A stretch of DNA of 64,000 bases, taken from Pseudomonas putida NBRC 14164. Lineage in GTDB: Bacteria; Pseudomonadota; Gammaproteobacteria; Pseudomonadales; Pseudomonadaceae. The stretch lies in NCBI RefSeq assembly GCF_000412675.1, contig NC_021505.1, forward strand, positions 1,668,501 to 1,732,500, given 5' to 3'. A model generated the notes under the pieces. The model saw only the letters and a list, made by a program, of their open reading frames with translations. It made no database searches and was not told where the DNA came from. A program made the translations under genes and the position numbers. Of the stretch, positions 27,126-37,398 are shown in pieces (position 1 is the stretch's first letter; each line of letters starts with the position of its first letter).

Positions 27126-27170
27126 TGGCTCATTCCAAAAAAGCGATGGGCTGAGCCTAGGGGTTGCATT

Positions 27171-28043
27171 TCAGCTGTGCAAGCGGCTGGCGTTGCGCTG
27201 CCTGGGCTGAGCCAGGTGGCTGCCCAGGTGCATCAGCCAGCAGGCGGCGACGAAGGGCGCGGTCAGGCCCGGCACGGGCAGCAGCTTGAACAGCGGTTGC
27301 AGCAACAGGGCCAAGGCGATGGCCAGCAGCGTCACCCAGGGTTTTTCACCTTGCCTGCTGAAGGCCAGTGCCGCCAGCGCGGCGTTGAAGCCATACAGGC
27401 CGAGCCATGCTGCCTGCGCCTGGTCGGCAATCAACGCCACGCCCCCACCGATGGCTGAGCCGATCACCGCCCACATTGCCGCGTAGGGGTTGGCGATGAA
27501 CATGCCGACGATGATCAGCAACCCGGCCAAGGGCTGGTCAAGCAGGAAGATCTGACCTACACCACGCGCCAGGGCGTCCAGCGGGTCGGCCTCGACGAAG
27601 CTGTTGGGCGATGGGCTGGTGAGCATCAGCGTGCCCCAGCCCAGCAGGACGAACGGCGCGGTATAGGCAATCAGCAGCTTACCGCCGCGCTTGCGCCACT
27701 GGTGGGTGATGATGCTGGACAGGCCGCCGGCGGCGATGATCAGGGGGGGCAATATGACCGACCAGGGCAGCACGGCGCTGATCAGGATGCCGATCAGCAC
27801 GCCGTTGTAGCAGTACAGCCCGGCCTGGCGGTCGGCGCGGTCGTAGCCGCGGGCCTGGGCGGTGAGCAGGCCGGCCAGGGCGCCGAGCAGGGCGCCGCCG
27901 ACCAGGTTGGGCGCGGTCAGCAGAATGGCCAGCAGGCAGCACAGGCCGCACAGGGGGTTGCGCAGCAGCAGCACCTGGCTGAAGCCGTTGAGTAATGCCG
28001 TGGCCCAGTCAGGGCACGGGTTGACGAAATTTTTGGTGTACAT
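27171..28043 (-). CDS. Urea transporter (UT family)
   Basis: A 290-residue integral membrane protein built of two related halves. It has the UT-type motifs LLRNPLCGLCCLLAIL, GLYCYNGVLIGILIS in the first half and LLDQPLAGLLIIVGM, GLYGFNAALAALAFS in the second. UT proteins form passive urea channels. The ATG at 28043 starts the family-like sequence; the upstream frame runs into REP DNA. It is downstream of pyruvate kinase in the glyoxylate set, in line with urea being the other product of ureidoglycolate breakdown, though direction of flow is not known. Confidence 0.88.
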   Translation of the reverse strand: MYTKNFVNPCPDWATALLNGFSQVLLLRNPLCGLCCLLAILLTAPNLVGGALLGALAGLLTAQARGYDRADRQAGLYCYNGVLIGILISAVLPWSVILPPLIIAAGGLSSIITHQWRKRGGKLLIAYTAPFVLLGWGTLMLTSPSPNSFVEADPLDALARGVGQIFLLDQPLAGLLIIVGMFIANPYAAMWAVIGSAIGGGVALIADQAQAAWLGLYGFNAALAALAFSRQGEKPWVTLLAIALALLLQPLFKLLPVPGLTAPFVAACWLMHLGSHLAQPRQRNASRLHS

Positions 28044-28119
28044 GGGGCAGTCAGTGAGGTTGATGGGGAGCGGTGGGCCTCTTTGGGCCTCGGTTTTCCG
28101 CAGTGCAGGTAGATCGGTG

Positions 28120-28246
28120 TACGGGGAGGGCTGCGCCCTCCGATCGCGACGCAAGGCCGCTCCCACAGGGATCGCATTTCCTTGTGCCAGCGCGGGCCCT
28201 GTGGGAGCGGCCTTGTGTCGCGATAGGGGCGCAGAGCGCCCCCGGC
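28120..28246. repeat. REP variant inverted pair
   Basis: A REP pair of the GCAAGGCCGCTCCCACAGG subtype (28144-28170 and 28197-28225), flanked by GGGCTGCGCCCT-like and GGGGCGCAGAGCGCCCC hairpins. It lies between pykF and the urea transporter gene. Confidence 0.8.
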
Positions 28247-28250
28247 AATC

Positions 28251-29666
28251 TCAGATCAAAGTCTCGATCCGCAGCGTGTTAGTCGACCCTGGCTTGCCGA
28301 AAGGCACACCGGCTGTGATCAGCAGCGTGTCGCCACGGCTGGCCATGCCTTGCGCCTGGGCAATCTCCAGGGCGGTGGAAACCACCTCGTCCACTTGGCG
28401 CAGGCGGTCGTTGACCACCGAATGCACGCCCCAGGCCACGCTCAGGCGGCGCGCGGTGTTCAGGTTCGGCGTCAGGTTGAGGATCGGTGCCCGTGGCCGC
28501 TCGCGTGCAGCGCGCAGGGTCGAGGCGCCCGACTCGCTGTAGTTGACCAGCACCGCCACCGGCAGGATGCCGCTGATGCGGCGGATGGCGCAGCTGATGG
28601 CGTCCGACACGGTGGCCTCGGCCTTCGGCCGGCCAACATCGAGCTGGGCCTGGTAGTCAGGGCCGTTTTCCACCTGGCGGATGATCTTGCTCATCATCTG
28701 CACGGCTTCCAGCGGGTAGTCACCCGAGGCAGTCTCGGCCGACAACATGACCGCATCGGCACCTTCGGCCACGGCGTTGGCCACGTCAGTGACTTCGGCA
28801 CGGGTCGGCGCCGGCGAGAAGCGCATGGACTCGAGCATCTGCGTGGCCACCACCACCGGTTTGCCCAGCTGGCGGCAGGTGTTGATGATGCGCTTCTGGA
28901 TTTGCGGCACGCTTTCGGCCGGCACTTCCACGCCCAGGTCACCACGCGCCACCATGATCGCGTCTGCCAGTTCGGCAATGGCTTGCAGTTGTTCGACCGC
29001 CGAGGGTTTCTCGATCTTGGCCATCAGGTAGGCGCGATCGCCAATCAGCTGGCGCGCTTCGACGATGTCCTCAGGGCGCTGCACAAACGACAGGGCCACC
29101 CAGTCCACGCCCAGTTCCAGGCCAAAGGCCAGGTCGCGGCGGTCCTTTTCGGTGAGCGGGGAGAGGTCGAGTACTGCTTGCGGTACGTTGACACCCTTGC
29201 GGTCGGACAGCTCGCCACCGTTCAGCACTTCAGTGTCGATAGCATCGTTGTGCTTGGCGGTGACGCGCAGGCGCAGCTTGCCATCGTCCAGCAGCAGGTC
29301 CATGCCGGGCTCGAGGGCTGCGATGATTTCAGGGTGTGGCAGGTTGACCCGGCGGCTGTCGCCCGGGGTCTTGTCCAGGTCCAGGCGCAGCGCCTGGCCG
29401 CGTTGCAGCTGCACCTTGCCTTCGGCAAAGCGGCCCACGCGCAGCTTTGGCCCTTGCAGGTCCATGAGGATGCCCAGCGGGTAGTTCAGTTGCTGCTCCA
29501 CTTCGCGGATCCACTGGTAACGCAAGGCGTGGTCAGCGTGTTCGCCGTGGCTGAAGTTGAGGCGGAAGATGTTCACGCCGGCTTCGACCAGTTGGCGGAT
29601 GTCGTCGATGCCGTTGATCGCAGGGCCGAGGGTGGCGAGGATCTTTACTTTTTTATCAGGCGTCAT
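28251..29666 (-). CDS. pykF: Pyruvate kinase
   Basis: A 471-residue enzyme starting KVKILATLGPA and FRLNFSHGEHADH. The active-site signature IMVARGDLGVEVP is near residues 237-249, and MLSAETASGDYP follows. It converts phosphoenolpyruvate and ADP to pyruvate and ATP. The length and start of the protein match the PykF-type isozyme. Its ATG overlaps the stop of the glycerate kinase gene by four bases, so it forms the end of a glyoxylate-to-pyruvate route rather than a stand-alone glycolytic gene. Confidence 0.95.
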   Translation of the reverse strand: MTPDKKVKILATLGPAINGIDDIRQLVEAGVNIFRLNFSHGEHADHALRYQWIREVEQQLNYPLGILMDLQGPKLRVGRFAEGKVQLQRGQALRLDLDKTPGDSRRVNLPHPEIIAALEPGMDLLLDDGKLRLRVTAKHNDAIDTEVLNGGELSDRKGVNVPQAVLDLSPLTEKDRRDLAFGLELGVDWVALSFVQRPEDIVEARQLIGDRAYLMAKIEKPSAVEQLQAIAELADAIMVARGDLGVEVPAESVPQIQKRIINTCRQLGKPVVVATQMLESMRFSPAPTRAEVTDVANAVAEGADAVMLSAETASGDYPLEAVQMMSKIIRQVENGPDYQAQLDVGRPKAEATVSDAISCAIRRISGILPVAVLVNYSESGASTLRAARERPRAPILNLTPNLNTARRLSVAWGVHSVVNDRLRQVDEVVSTALEIAQAQGMASRGDTLLITAGVPFGKPGSTNTLRIETLI

Positions 29667-30937
29667 GGTTGGGCAGTCTCGAGGATCAGGATGGCGCGGA
29701 AGTCGTTGACGTTGGTGCGGGTCGGCTCGGTGACGATCAGCGCATCCAGCGCAGCGAAATAGCCATAGCCGTTGTTGTTGTCCAGCTCGTCGCTGGCCGA
29801 CAGGCCCAGGGCCTCGGCGCGGGCGTAACTGCCCGGGGTCATGAAGGCACCGGCGTTTTCTTCCGAGCCGTCGATGCCGTCGGTGTCGCCGGCCAGCGCG
29901 TATACCCCCGGCAGGCCTTTCAGGCTTTCAGTGAGGCTGAGCAGGAACTCGGCGTTGCGCCCGCCACGGCCATTGCCGCGTACGGTCACGGTGGTTTCGC
30001 CGCCGGACAGGATCACGCAAGGTGCCTTCAATGGCTGGCCGTGCTGAACGATCTGCCGGGCAATACCGGCGTGAACCTTGGCCACTTCGCGCGACTCGCC
30101 TTCCAGGTCGCCGAGAATCAGCGGGCTGAAACCAGCCTGTCGGGCTTTGACTGCGGCGGCCTCGAGCGACTGCTGGGGTTTGGCGATCAGCTGGAAGTGG
30201 CTGCGGGCCAGGGCCGGGTCATCGGCCTTGACGGTTTCCGAGGCAGGGTTGTTCAGCCAGTCGATGACCGCTTTCGGCGCTTCGATGTTGTAGCGTTTCA
30301 GAATGGCCAGGGCATCAGCCGACGTGCTCGGGTCGGCCACGGTGGGGCCGGAGGCGATCACGGTGGCGAGGTCGCCCGGTACATCGGAAATGGCATAGGT
30401 GTAGACCGTGGCCGGCCAGCAGGCCTTGGCCAGGCGGCCGCCCTTGATCGCCGAGAGGTGCTTGCGCACGCAGTTCATCTCGCCGATGGTGGCGCCGGAC
30501 TTGAGCAGTGCCTTGTTGATATGTTGCTTGTCGGCCAGGGTCAGGCCTTCGGCCGGCAGCGCCAGCAGGGCGGAACCACCGCCAGACAGCAGGAAGATGA
30601 CGCGGTCGTCTTCATTGAGGTTGCTGACCAGTTCCAGAACGCGCTTGGCCACGGCCAGGCCGGCGGCATCCGGTACCGGGTGGGCGGCTTCGACCACTTC
30701 GATTTTCTGGCAGTTGGCGCCGTGGCCGTAACGGGTCACGACCAGGCCGGAGACTTCGCCCTGCCAGCTTTTTTCGACCACTTCGGCCATGGCGGCTGCG
30801 GCCTTGCCGGCGCCGATGACGATGACCCGGCCGCTACGGTCGGCGGGCAGGTAGGGTTCGAGGACTTGGCGGGGGTGGGCGGCAGCGATGGCTGTGTCGA
30901 ACAGCTCGCGGAGAATTTTTTGCGGATCGACCGACAT
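29663..30937 (-). CDS. ttuD: Glycerate 2-kinase (MOFRL family, TtuD/GckA)
   Basis: A 424-residue protein of the MOFRL/glycerate kinase type II family. It has VIVIGAGKAAAAMAEVVE near residues 36-53, VIFLLSGGGSALLALP, and the C-terminal DTDGIDGSEENAGAF. In older annotations this family is called hydroxypyruvate reductase TtuD; glycerate 2-kinase is the supported activity for close relatives. It phosphorylates glycerate made by GlxR. The ATG at 30937 has GGGAG-like sequence upstream. It is translationally coupled to pykF. Confidence 0.9.
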   Translation of the reverse strand: MSVDPQKILRELFDTAIAAAHPRQVLEPYLPADRSGRVIVIGAGKAAAAMAEVVEKSWQGEVSGLVVTRYGHGANCQKIEVVEAAHPVPDAAGLAVAKRVLELVSNLNEDDRVIFLLSGGGSALLALPAEGLTLADKQHINKALLKSGATIGEMNCVRKHLSAIKGGRLAKACWPATVYTYAISDVPGDLATVIASGPTVADPSTSADALAILKRYNIEAPKAVIDWLNNPASETVKADDPALARSHFQLIAKPQQSLEAAAVKARQAGFSPLILGDLEGESREVAKVHAGIARQIVQHGQPLKAPCVILSGGETTVTVRGNGRGGRNAEFLLSLTESLKGLPGVYALAGDTDGIDGSEENAGAFMTPGSYARAEALGLSASDELDNNNGYGYFAALDALIVTEPTRTNVNDFRAILILETAQP

Positions 30938-31033
30938 GGCAGGCTCCCAATTATTGTTGTTCTGCAGAATCAAAAACGCCCCTGGAACTGCCTCCGTGCA
31001 GGCCGAACCAGGGGCGGGTGTTGCTCGGTGCTA

Positions 31034-31100
31034 CCGCTGAACCTGTGGTCGCAGGTTCAGCGGTGTTGGCTTCTTCGCGCTGAACCGCCGCGAAGAAGCC
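31034..31100. terminator. Two strong hairpins between glxR and glycerate kinase
   Basis: A 12-bp perfect stem CCGCTGAACCTG / CAGGTTCAGCGG (31034-31063) is followed by GGCTTCTTCGCG / CGCGAAGAAGCC (31069-31100). Neither has a T-run, so they may stabilise or attenuate the transcript rather than end it. Confidence 0.55.
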
Positions 31101-31115
31101 GGTAAGGTCTACTAC

Positions 31116-32009
31116 TTACTTGTCGCCGCGGATCGAGAAGTTGGCCATGTGTTCCAGGCCTTTGATCAGCGCCGAGTGGTCCCAGTTGCCGCCACCCAGG
31201 GCCTGGCAGGTGTTGAACACTTGCTGGGCATTGGAGGTGTTGGGCAGGTTGATGCCCAGTTCCTTGGCGCCTTGCAGGGCCAGGTTCAGGTCTTTCTGGT
31301 GCAGGTTGATGCGGAAGCCTGGGTCGAAGGTGCCCTTGATCATGCGCTCGGCGTGCACTTCGAGGATTTTCGACGAAGCAAAGCCGCCCATCAGTGCTTC
31401 ACGCACCTTGGCCGGGTCGGCGCCGTTCTTGGCGGCGAACAGCAGTGCTTCGCTGACGGCCTGGATGTTCAGGGCGACGATGATCTGGTTGGCGACCTTG
31501 GCGGTCTGGCCGTCACCGTTGCCACCCACGCGGGTGATGTTCTTGCCCATGGCTTCGAACAGCGGCAGGGTGCGCTCGAAGGCTTTCGGGCAGCCACCAA
31601 CCATGATGCTCAGGGTAGCGGCCTTGGCGCCGACTTCACCACCGGACACCGGGGCGTCCAGGTAGGCTGCGCCGGTTGCCTTGATTTTTTCGGCGAACGC
31701 TTTGGTGGCGGTAGGCGAGATCGAACTCATGTCGATCACGATCTTGTTCGGGCCTACGCCCTCAGCCACGCCGTTTTCACCGAACAGTACGGCTTCCACC
31801 TGCGGAGTGTCCGGCACCATGACGATGATGAATTCGGCTTCCTGGGCAACTTCTTTCGGGTTGGCCAGGGCCACTGCACCGGCGGCGATCAGGTCGGCTG
31901 GCGCGGCGTCGTGGTGGGTGGAAACGAACAGGCTGTGACCTGCTTTTTGCAGGTTTTGGGCCATGGGCTTGCCCATGATGCCGGTGCCGATGAAACCGAT
32001 TTTAGCCAT
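31116..32009 (-). CDS. glxR: Tartronate semialdehyde reductase GlxR
   Basis: A 297-residue beta-hydroxyacid dehydrogenase. The cofactor site GFIGTGIMGKPMAQNL is at residues 5-20, the substrate-binding DAPVSGGEVGA near 121, and the catalytic Lys lies in NGDGQTAKVANQ. It reduces tartronate semialdehyde from Gcl to D-glycerate with NAD(P)H. Its place between hyi and glycerate kinase, on the strand of gcl, supports GlxR over 3-hydroxyisobutyrate dehydrogenase. Confidence 0.94.
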   Translation of the reverse strand: MAKIGFIGTGIMGKPMAQNLQKAGHSLFVSTHHDAAPADLIAAGAVALANPKEVAQEAEFIIVMVPDTPQVEAVLFGENGVAEGVGPNKIVIDMSSISPTATKAFAEKIKATGAAYLDAPVSGGEVGAKAATLSIMVGGCPKAFERTLPLFEAMGKNITRVGGNGDGQTAKVANQIIVALNIQAVSEALLFAAKNGADPAKVREALMGGFASSKILEVHAERMIKGTFDPGFRINLHQKDLNLALQGAKELGINLPNTSNAQQVFNTCQALGGGNWDHSALIKGLEHMANFSIRGDK

Positions 32010-32056
32010 GAGAAATTACCTCTTTGTAATTGTGATATCTCAAGCAAGCTTTGGCC

Positions 32057-32147
32057 CCCTGTGGGAGCGGGCTCGCCCGCGAAGCAGACAACTCGGTGGA
32101 TGGCACCGGCTTTGCCGGTGTTCGCGGGCGAGCCCGCTCCCACAGGG
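32057..32147. repeat. REP inverted pair
   Basis: Opposed REP units (32057-32085 and 32121-32147) with the GGGCTCGCCC core, in the 152-base gap between hyi and glxR and so inside the likely transcript. Confidence 0.85.
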
Positions 32148-32161
32148 TCCCGAGTTGTTCC

Positions 32162-32944
32162 TCAGATTGCGTTGTGGGTTTTCAGCCAGCCCAGGCCCGC
32201 TTCGGTGGTGGTCTTGGGCTTGTACTCCGCGCCCACCCAGCCTTGGTAGCCAATGCGGTCCAGGTGCTCGAACAGGAAGCGGTAGTTGATCTCGCCGGTG
32301 CCTGGTTCATTGCGGCCGGGGTTGTCGGCCAGCTGGATGTGGTTGATCAGTTGCAGGTTGGTTTCCATGGTGCGAGCCAGGTCACCTTCCATGATCTGCA
32401 TGTGGTAGATGTCGTACTGCAGGAACAGGTTGTCACTGCCCACTTCGGCCTGGATTTCCAGGGCCTGCTGGGTGGTGTTCAGGTAAAAGCCCGGGATGTC
32501 GCGGGTGTTGATCATTTCCATGACCAGGCGGATACCGGCGGCCTTGAGCTTTTCGGCTGCGTAGCGCAGGTTTTCGACGAAGGTCTTGCGCACGGTGGCG
32601 CAGTCCGGGCCTTGTGGGCGAATGCCGGCCAGGGCGTTGACCTGGGTGTTGCCCAGCACCTTGGCGTATTCGATGGCCTTGTCGACACCGGCGCGGAATT
32701 CTTCGATGCGGTCGGGGTGGCAGGTGATACCGCGCTCACCTTTGGCCCAGTCGCCGGCAGGCAGGTTGAACAGCACCTGGGTCAGGCCATTGGCTTCCAG
32801 CTGCTGCTTGATTTCTGCAGCGCTGAAGTCGTAGGGGAACAGGTATTCGACGCCACTGAAACCGGCGTCGGCGGCAGCCTTGAAGCGGGCCAGGAAGTCC
32901 TGTTCGGTGAACAGCATGGACAGGTTGGCAGCGAAGCGAGGCAT
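32162..32944 (-). CDS. hyi: Hydroxypyruvate isomerase
   Basis: A 260-residue TIM-barrel protein of the AP-endonuclease-2-like isomerase family. Typical segments are FAANLSMLFTEQDFLARF, FSGVEYLFPYDF, VMEMINTRDIPGFYL (Glu metal ligand) and HIQLADNPGRNEPGTGEINY. It interconverts hydroxypyruvate and tartronate semialdehyde. It follows gcl by 54 bases, a classical gcl-hyi-glxR order. Confidence 0.94.
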   Translation of the reverse strand: MPRFAANLSMLFTEQDFLARFKAAADAGFSGVEYLFPYDFSAAEIKQQLEANGLTQVLFNLPAGDWAKGERGITCHPDRIEEFRAGVDKAIEYAKVLGNTQVNALAGIRPQGPDCATVRKTFVENLRYAAEKLKAAGIRLVMEMINTRDIPGFYLNTTQQALEIQAEVGSDNLFLQYDIYHMQIMEGDLARTMETNLQLINHIQLADNPGRNEPGTGEINYRFLFEHLDRIGYQGWVGAEYKPKTTTEAGLGWLKTHNAI

Positions 32945-32966
32945 GAGTTGTCTCCTTGCGATGAAG

Positions 32967-32989
32967 GCCCCCAGGGCGTGCCTGGGGGC
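32967..32989. terminator. Intercistronic hairpin between gcl and hyi
   Basis: A perfect 9-bp GC-rich stem GCCCCCAGG / CCTGGGGGC with a five-base loop and no T-run. It fits mRNA stabilisation or partial termination between gcl and hyi. Confidence 0.5.
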
Positions 32990-32998
32990 GTCAGGCGA

Positions 32999-34774
<1,776 letters not shown>

Positions 34775-34799
34775 GGGTTGTGCCTCATCGATTTTGTAA

Positions 34800-34809
34800 T
34801 TGTATACAA
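34800..34809. promoter_or_regulatory. TTGTATACAA operator-like palindrome before gcl
   Basis: A perfect palindrome beginning 26 bases upstream of the gcl start, within its probable leader or promoter. Confidence 0.6.
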
Positions 34810-34939
34810 CTTGCTTTGCGACAGAGTGTATTCACGGCTGGCGGCTCAGGTCAATGGGTTTTCATCGGGTAGGCCGGGTTTCGTCAAAGCGGCCGTGAAA
34901 ACGGCTATTTGCGCCATCGCATACGATCGTTTCAAAATA

Positions 34940-34949
34940 TTGTATACAA
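34940..34949. promoter_or_regulatory. TTGTATACAA operator-like palindrome before the HbpS/GlcG-like gene
   Basis: A second perfect copy in the gcl divergent intergenic region, within the extended inverted sequence ATATTGTATACAAAATAT, 83 bases before the 35032 gene. The two copies are 140 bases apart, one per divergent gene. Confidence 0.6.
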
Positions 34950-35031
34950 AATATCCTTTCGTTGTGTTCTATTTGCCCTATCGGTTTTCAACTGCCCTCA
35001 GGGCTTCTCACAACAAGAAGAGGACCTTTCC

Positions 35032-35472
35032 ATGAACGTCTTGAACCTGAAAGTCGCTGTCAGCCTGGTAAATGCCGCACTGGCAGCAGGCCGCAAGATC
35101 AATGCCGCGCCACTGACCGTGGCGGTGCTGGATGCCGGCGGGCACCTGCTGGCGCTACAGCGTGAGGATGGCGCAAGCCTTATCCGCCCTGAAGTTGCCA
35201 CTGGCAAAGCCTGGGGCGCGATTGCCCTGGGCAAGGGGTCGCGCCTGCTGGCGCTGGACGCGCAGCAGCGTCCGGCGTTTTTTGCCGCGTTGAACGGGAT
35301 GGGTGAACGGCCGGTGGTGCCGGCACCGGGTGGTGTGCTGATTCGTGATCAGGACGGTAAGGTGCTGGGTGCGGTGGGGATCAGCGGCGATACGTCGGAT
35401 ATCGACGAGCAGTGTGCGATCAGTGCGATCGAGGAGGTGGGGTTGAAGGCGGATGCGGGTGTAGCAGCCTAA
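35032..35472 (+). CDS. HbpS/GlcG family protein
   Basis: A 146-residue protein of the heme-degrading/GlcG-HbpS family (formerly DUF336). It begins LKVAVSLVNAALAAGRK and carries PLTVAVLDAGGHLLALQREDG and GVLIRDQDGKVLGAVGISGDTSDIDEQCA. Members are often found in glycolate/glyoxylate gene sets; their reaction is not settled. It is divergent from gcl with a TTGTATACAA site for each, so it is probably coregulated. AAGAGG precedes the ATG at 35032. Confidence 0.88.
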   Translation: MNVLNLKVAVSLVNAALAAGRKINAAPLTVAVLDAGGHLLALQREDGASLIRPEVATGKAWGAIALGKGSRLLALDAQQRPAFFAALNGMGERPVVPAPGGVLIRDQDGKVLGAVGISGDTSDIDEQCAISAIEEVGLKADAGVAA

Positions 35473-35490
35473 ATCGCTATGGCCTGATCT

Positions 35491-35583
35491 GGCCACATCG
35501 CCGGCAAGCCAGCTCCCACAGGTACACCACAGTGATCAGGAACTGTGGAAGCCCTGTGGGAGCTGGCTTGCCGGCGAATGGGC
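35491..35583. repeat. REP inverted pair
   Basis: Opposed units (35491-35522 and 35552-35583) of the CGCCGGCAAGCCAGCTCCCACAG subtype between the convergent HbpS/GlcG-like and tetR genes. Confidence 0.87.
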
Positions 35584-35607
35584 TGCGAAGCAGCCCCAGT
35601 GGCCCTG

Positions 35608-36219
35608 TCACGCTGCTTCAGGCTCACAGCCTTTCAAGACCATGCGAATGATGGTCTCGGCCGCCGCGTCATAATCGCTGTCGGCCAGCTTGGCCTTGCC
35701 AGTCACCGCAGAAATCTGCCAGTCGAAGTCGGCATAGGTCTGGGTCGCCGCCCAGATGCTGAACATCAGGTGATGCGCGTCCACATGGGCAATCTGCCCG
35801 CGGTCGATCCAGCGCTGGATGCACTCGATGTTGTGCCGGGCCTGCTCGTTCAGCTGCTCCACCTGGTTGGGCGACAGGTGCGGGGCGCCGTGCATGATCT
35901 CGCTGGCAAACACCTTGGAGGCGTGCGGCAGGTCGCGCGAGATGCGGATCTTCGAACGAATGTACGCACTCAGCACTTCCTTGGGGTCGCCCTCGGCATT
36001 GAACGGCGTCGAGGCCTGCATGATTGGCGCGATGATGCTTTCCAGGACTTCGCGGTAGAGGTTGTCCTTGGACTTGAAGTAGTAATACACGTTCGGCTTG
36101 GGCAGGCCGGCCTTGGCCGCGATATCGCTGGTCTTGGTGGCGGCGAAGCCCTTGTCGGCGAATTCCTCGCTGGCCGCGCGCAGGATCAATTCCTTGTTGC
36201 GCTCGCGAATGGTGCTCAT
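35608..36219 (-). CDS. TetR-family regulator, RutR-like
   Basis: A 203-residue regulator. The N-terminal helix-turn-helix runs from ILRAASEEFADKGF through TSDIAAKAGLPKPNVYYYFKSKDNLY (residues 11-50). The C-terminal domain (IRISRDLPHASKVFASEIMHGAPHL, HHLMFSIWAATQTYADFDWQ) resembles the YcdC/RutR ligand domain, which in E. coli senses uracil and thymine. Sites resembling the RutR consensus TTGACCA-NN-TGGTCAA occur at four purine or ureide promoters in this window, so it may control them. The start at 36219 matches the family start; its ribosome site is weak. Confidence 0.88.
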   Translation of the reverse strand: MSTIRERNKELILRAASEEFADKGFAATKTSDIAAKAGLPKPNVYYYFKSKDNLYREVLESIIAPIMQASTPFNAEGDPKEVLSAYIRSKIRISRDLPHASKVFASEIMHGAPHLSPNQVEQLNEQARHNIECIQRWIDRGQIAHVDAHHLMFSIWAATQTYADFDWQISAVTGKAKLADSDYDAAAETIIRMVLKGCEPEAA

Positions 36220-36351
36220 GGTCAGGGATCTTCCTCGTGTCTGGCCACCTCTAAGAGGGATCGGGCATGGTAGCACCGCGCTCGACGGGCGCTCAAGGCA
36301 GCGGCTTTGGGCTAGAATCCGTGGCACACACCTATCTGGATACAGGCAAAC

Positions 36352-37266
36352 ATGGCAGGAAGCAGTCTACTGGTACTGATCGACGACATCGCCACGGTGC
36401 TTGATGACGTCTCGCTAATGACCAAGGTGGCGGCAAAAAAAACAGCAGGTGTGCTGGGCGATGACCTGGCGCTGAACGCCCAGCAGGTTACCGGTGTGCG
36501 TGCCGAGCGCGAAATACCGGTGGTGTGGGCGGTGGCCAAGGGGTCGTTCGTCAACAAGGCAATCCTGGTGCCGGCAGCGCTGCTGATCAGTGCGTTCATT
36601 CCGTGGGCGGTTACGCCATTGTTGATGATCGGTGGCGCCTACCTGTGTTTCGAAGGCTTCGAGAAGCTGGCGCACAAGTTCCTGCACAGCAAGGAAGAGG
36701 ACGACGCGCAGCACAATGCCCGGAAGGAAGCCGTGGCTGACGCCACTGTCGACCTGGTGGCGTTCGAGAAAACCAAGATCAAGGGCGCGGTGCGCACCGA
36801 TTTCATCCTGTCAGCGGAAATCATCGCCATCACCTTGGGTACCGTGGCCGATGCGCCGCTGAGCCAGCAGATCATCGTGCTGTCGGGCATCGCCATCGTC
36901 ATGACCATCGGCGTTTACGGGCTGGTGGCCGGCATCGTCAAGCTCGATGACCTGGGGTTGTGGATGACCCAAAAGGCATCGAGCCTGACCCAGGCCGTTG
37001 GTAACGGAATCCTGCGGGCCGCACCGTACATGATGAAAAGCCTGTCGGTGATCGGCACGGCGGCGATGTTTCTGGTCGGTGGCGGCATTCTGGTTCATGG
37101 CATCGAGCCGCTGCATCATGCCATCGAGGCGTTCAGCGAGGGGCGTGGCGGGGCGTTGACCGGGGCACTGCTCAATGGCGTAGCCGGTGTGCTGGCCGGT
37201 GGCGTGGTGCTGGCGGTGGTGGCGGTTGCCGGCAAATTGTGGCAGGCAATCCGGCCTGCCACATAA
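36352..37266 (+). CDS. DUF808 family membrane protein (YedI-like)
   Basis: A 304-residue protein with six or so hydrophobic segments. It starts with [43 protein letters not shown], a hallmark of DUF808, followed by [23 protein letters not shown]. Function of the family is unknown; an inner-membrane location is predicted. It appears to be a single-gene unit, not linked to the purine genes by sequence motif. Confidence 0.88.
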   Translation: MAGSSLLVLIDDIATVLDDVSLMTKVAAKKTAGVLGDDLALNAQQVTGVRAEREIPVVWAVAKGSFVNKAILVPAALLISAFIPWAVTPLLMIGGAYLCFEGFEKLAHKFLHSKEEDDAQHNARKEAVADATVDLVAFEKTKIKGAVRTDFILSAEIIAITLGTVADAPLSQQIIVLSGIAIVMTIGVYGLVAGIVKLDDLGLWMTQKASSLTQAVGNGILRAAPYMMKSLSVIGTAAMFLVGGGILVHGIEPLHHAIEAFSEGRGGALTGALLNGVAGVLAGGVVLAVVAVAGKLWQAIRPAT

Positions 37267-37275
37267 GGTGCATGG

Positions 37276-37353
37276 CGGGGGCTTGCCCGCTCCCACAAGT
37301 ACAGCAAACCTTAGAAATAGCACTGGCCCTGTGGGAGCGGGCAAGCCCGCGAA
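37276..37353. repeat. REP inverted pair
   Basis: A truncated REP unit (37276-37298) faces a fuller one (37327-37353) between the convergent DUF808 and phosphotransferase genes. Confidence 0.8.
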
Positions 37354-37398
37354 CACCGGCAAAGCCGGTGCCATATAACGCGTTGTCGGCTCACTGGT

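Noticed and set aside
26169..27458. Plus-strand frame of 429 codons across the ion channel gene
   Set aside because: Antisense to the channel; it also reads through a REP pair at its start.
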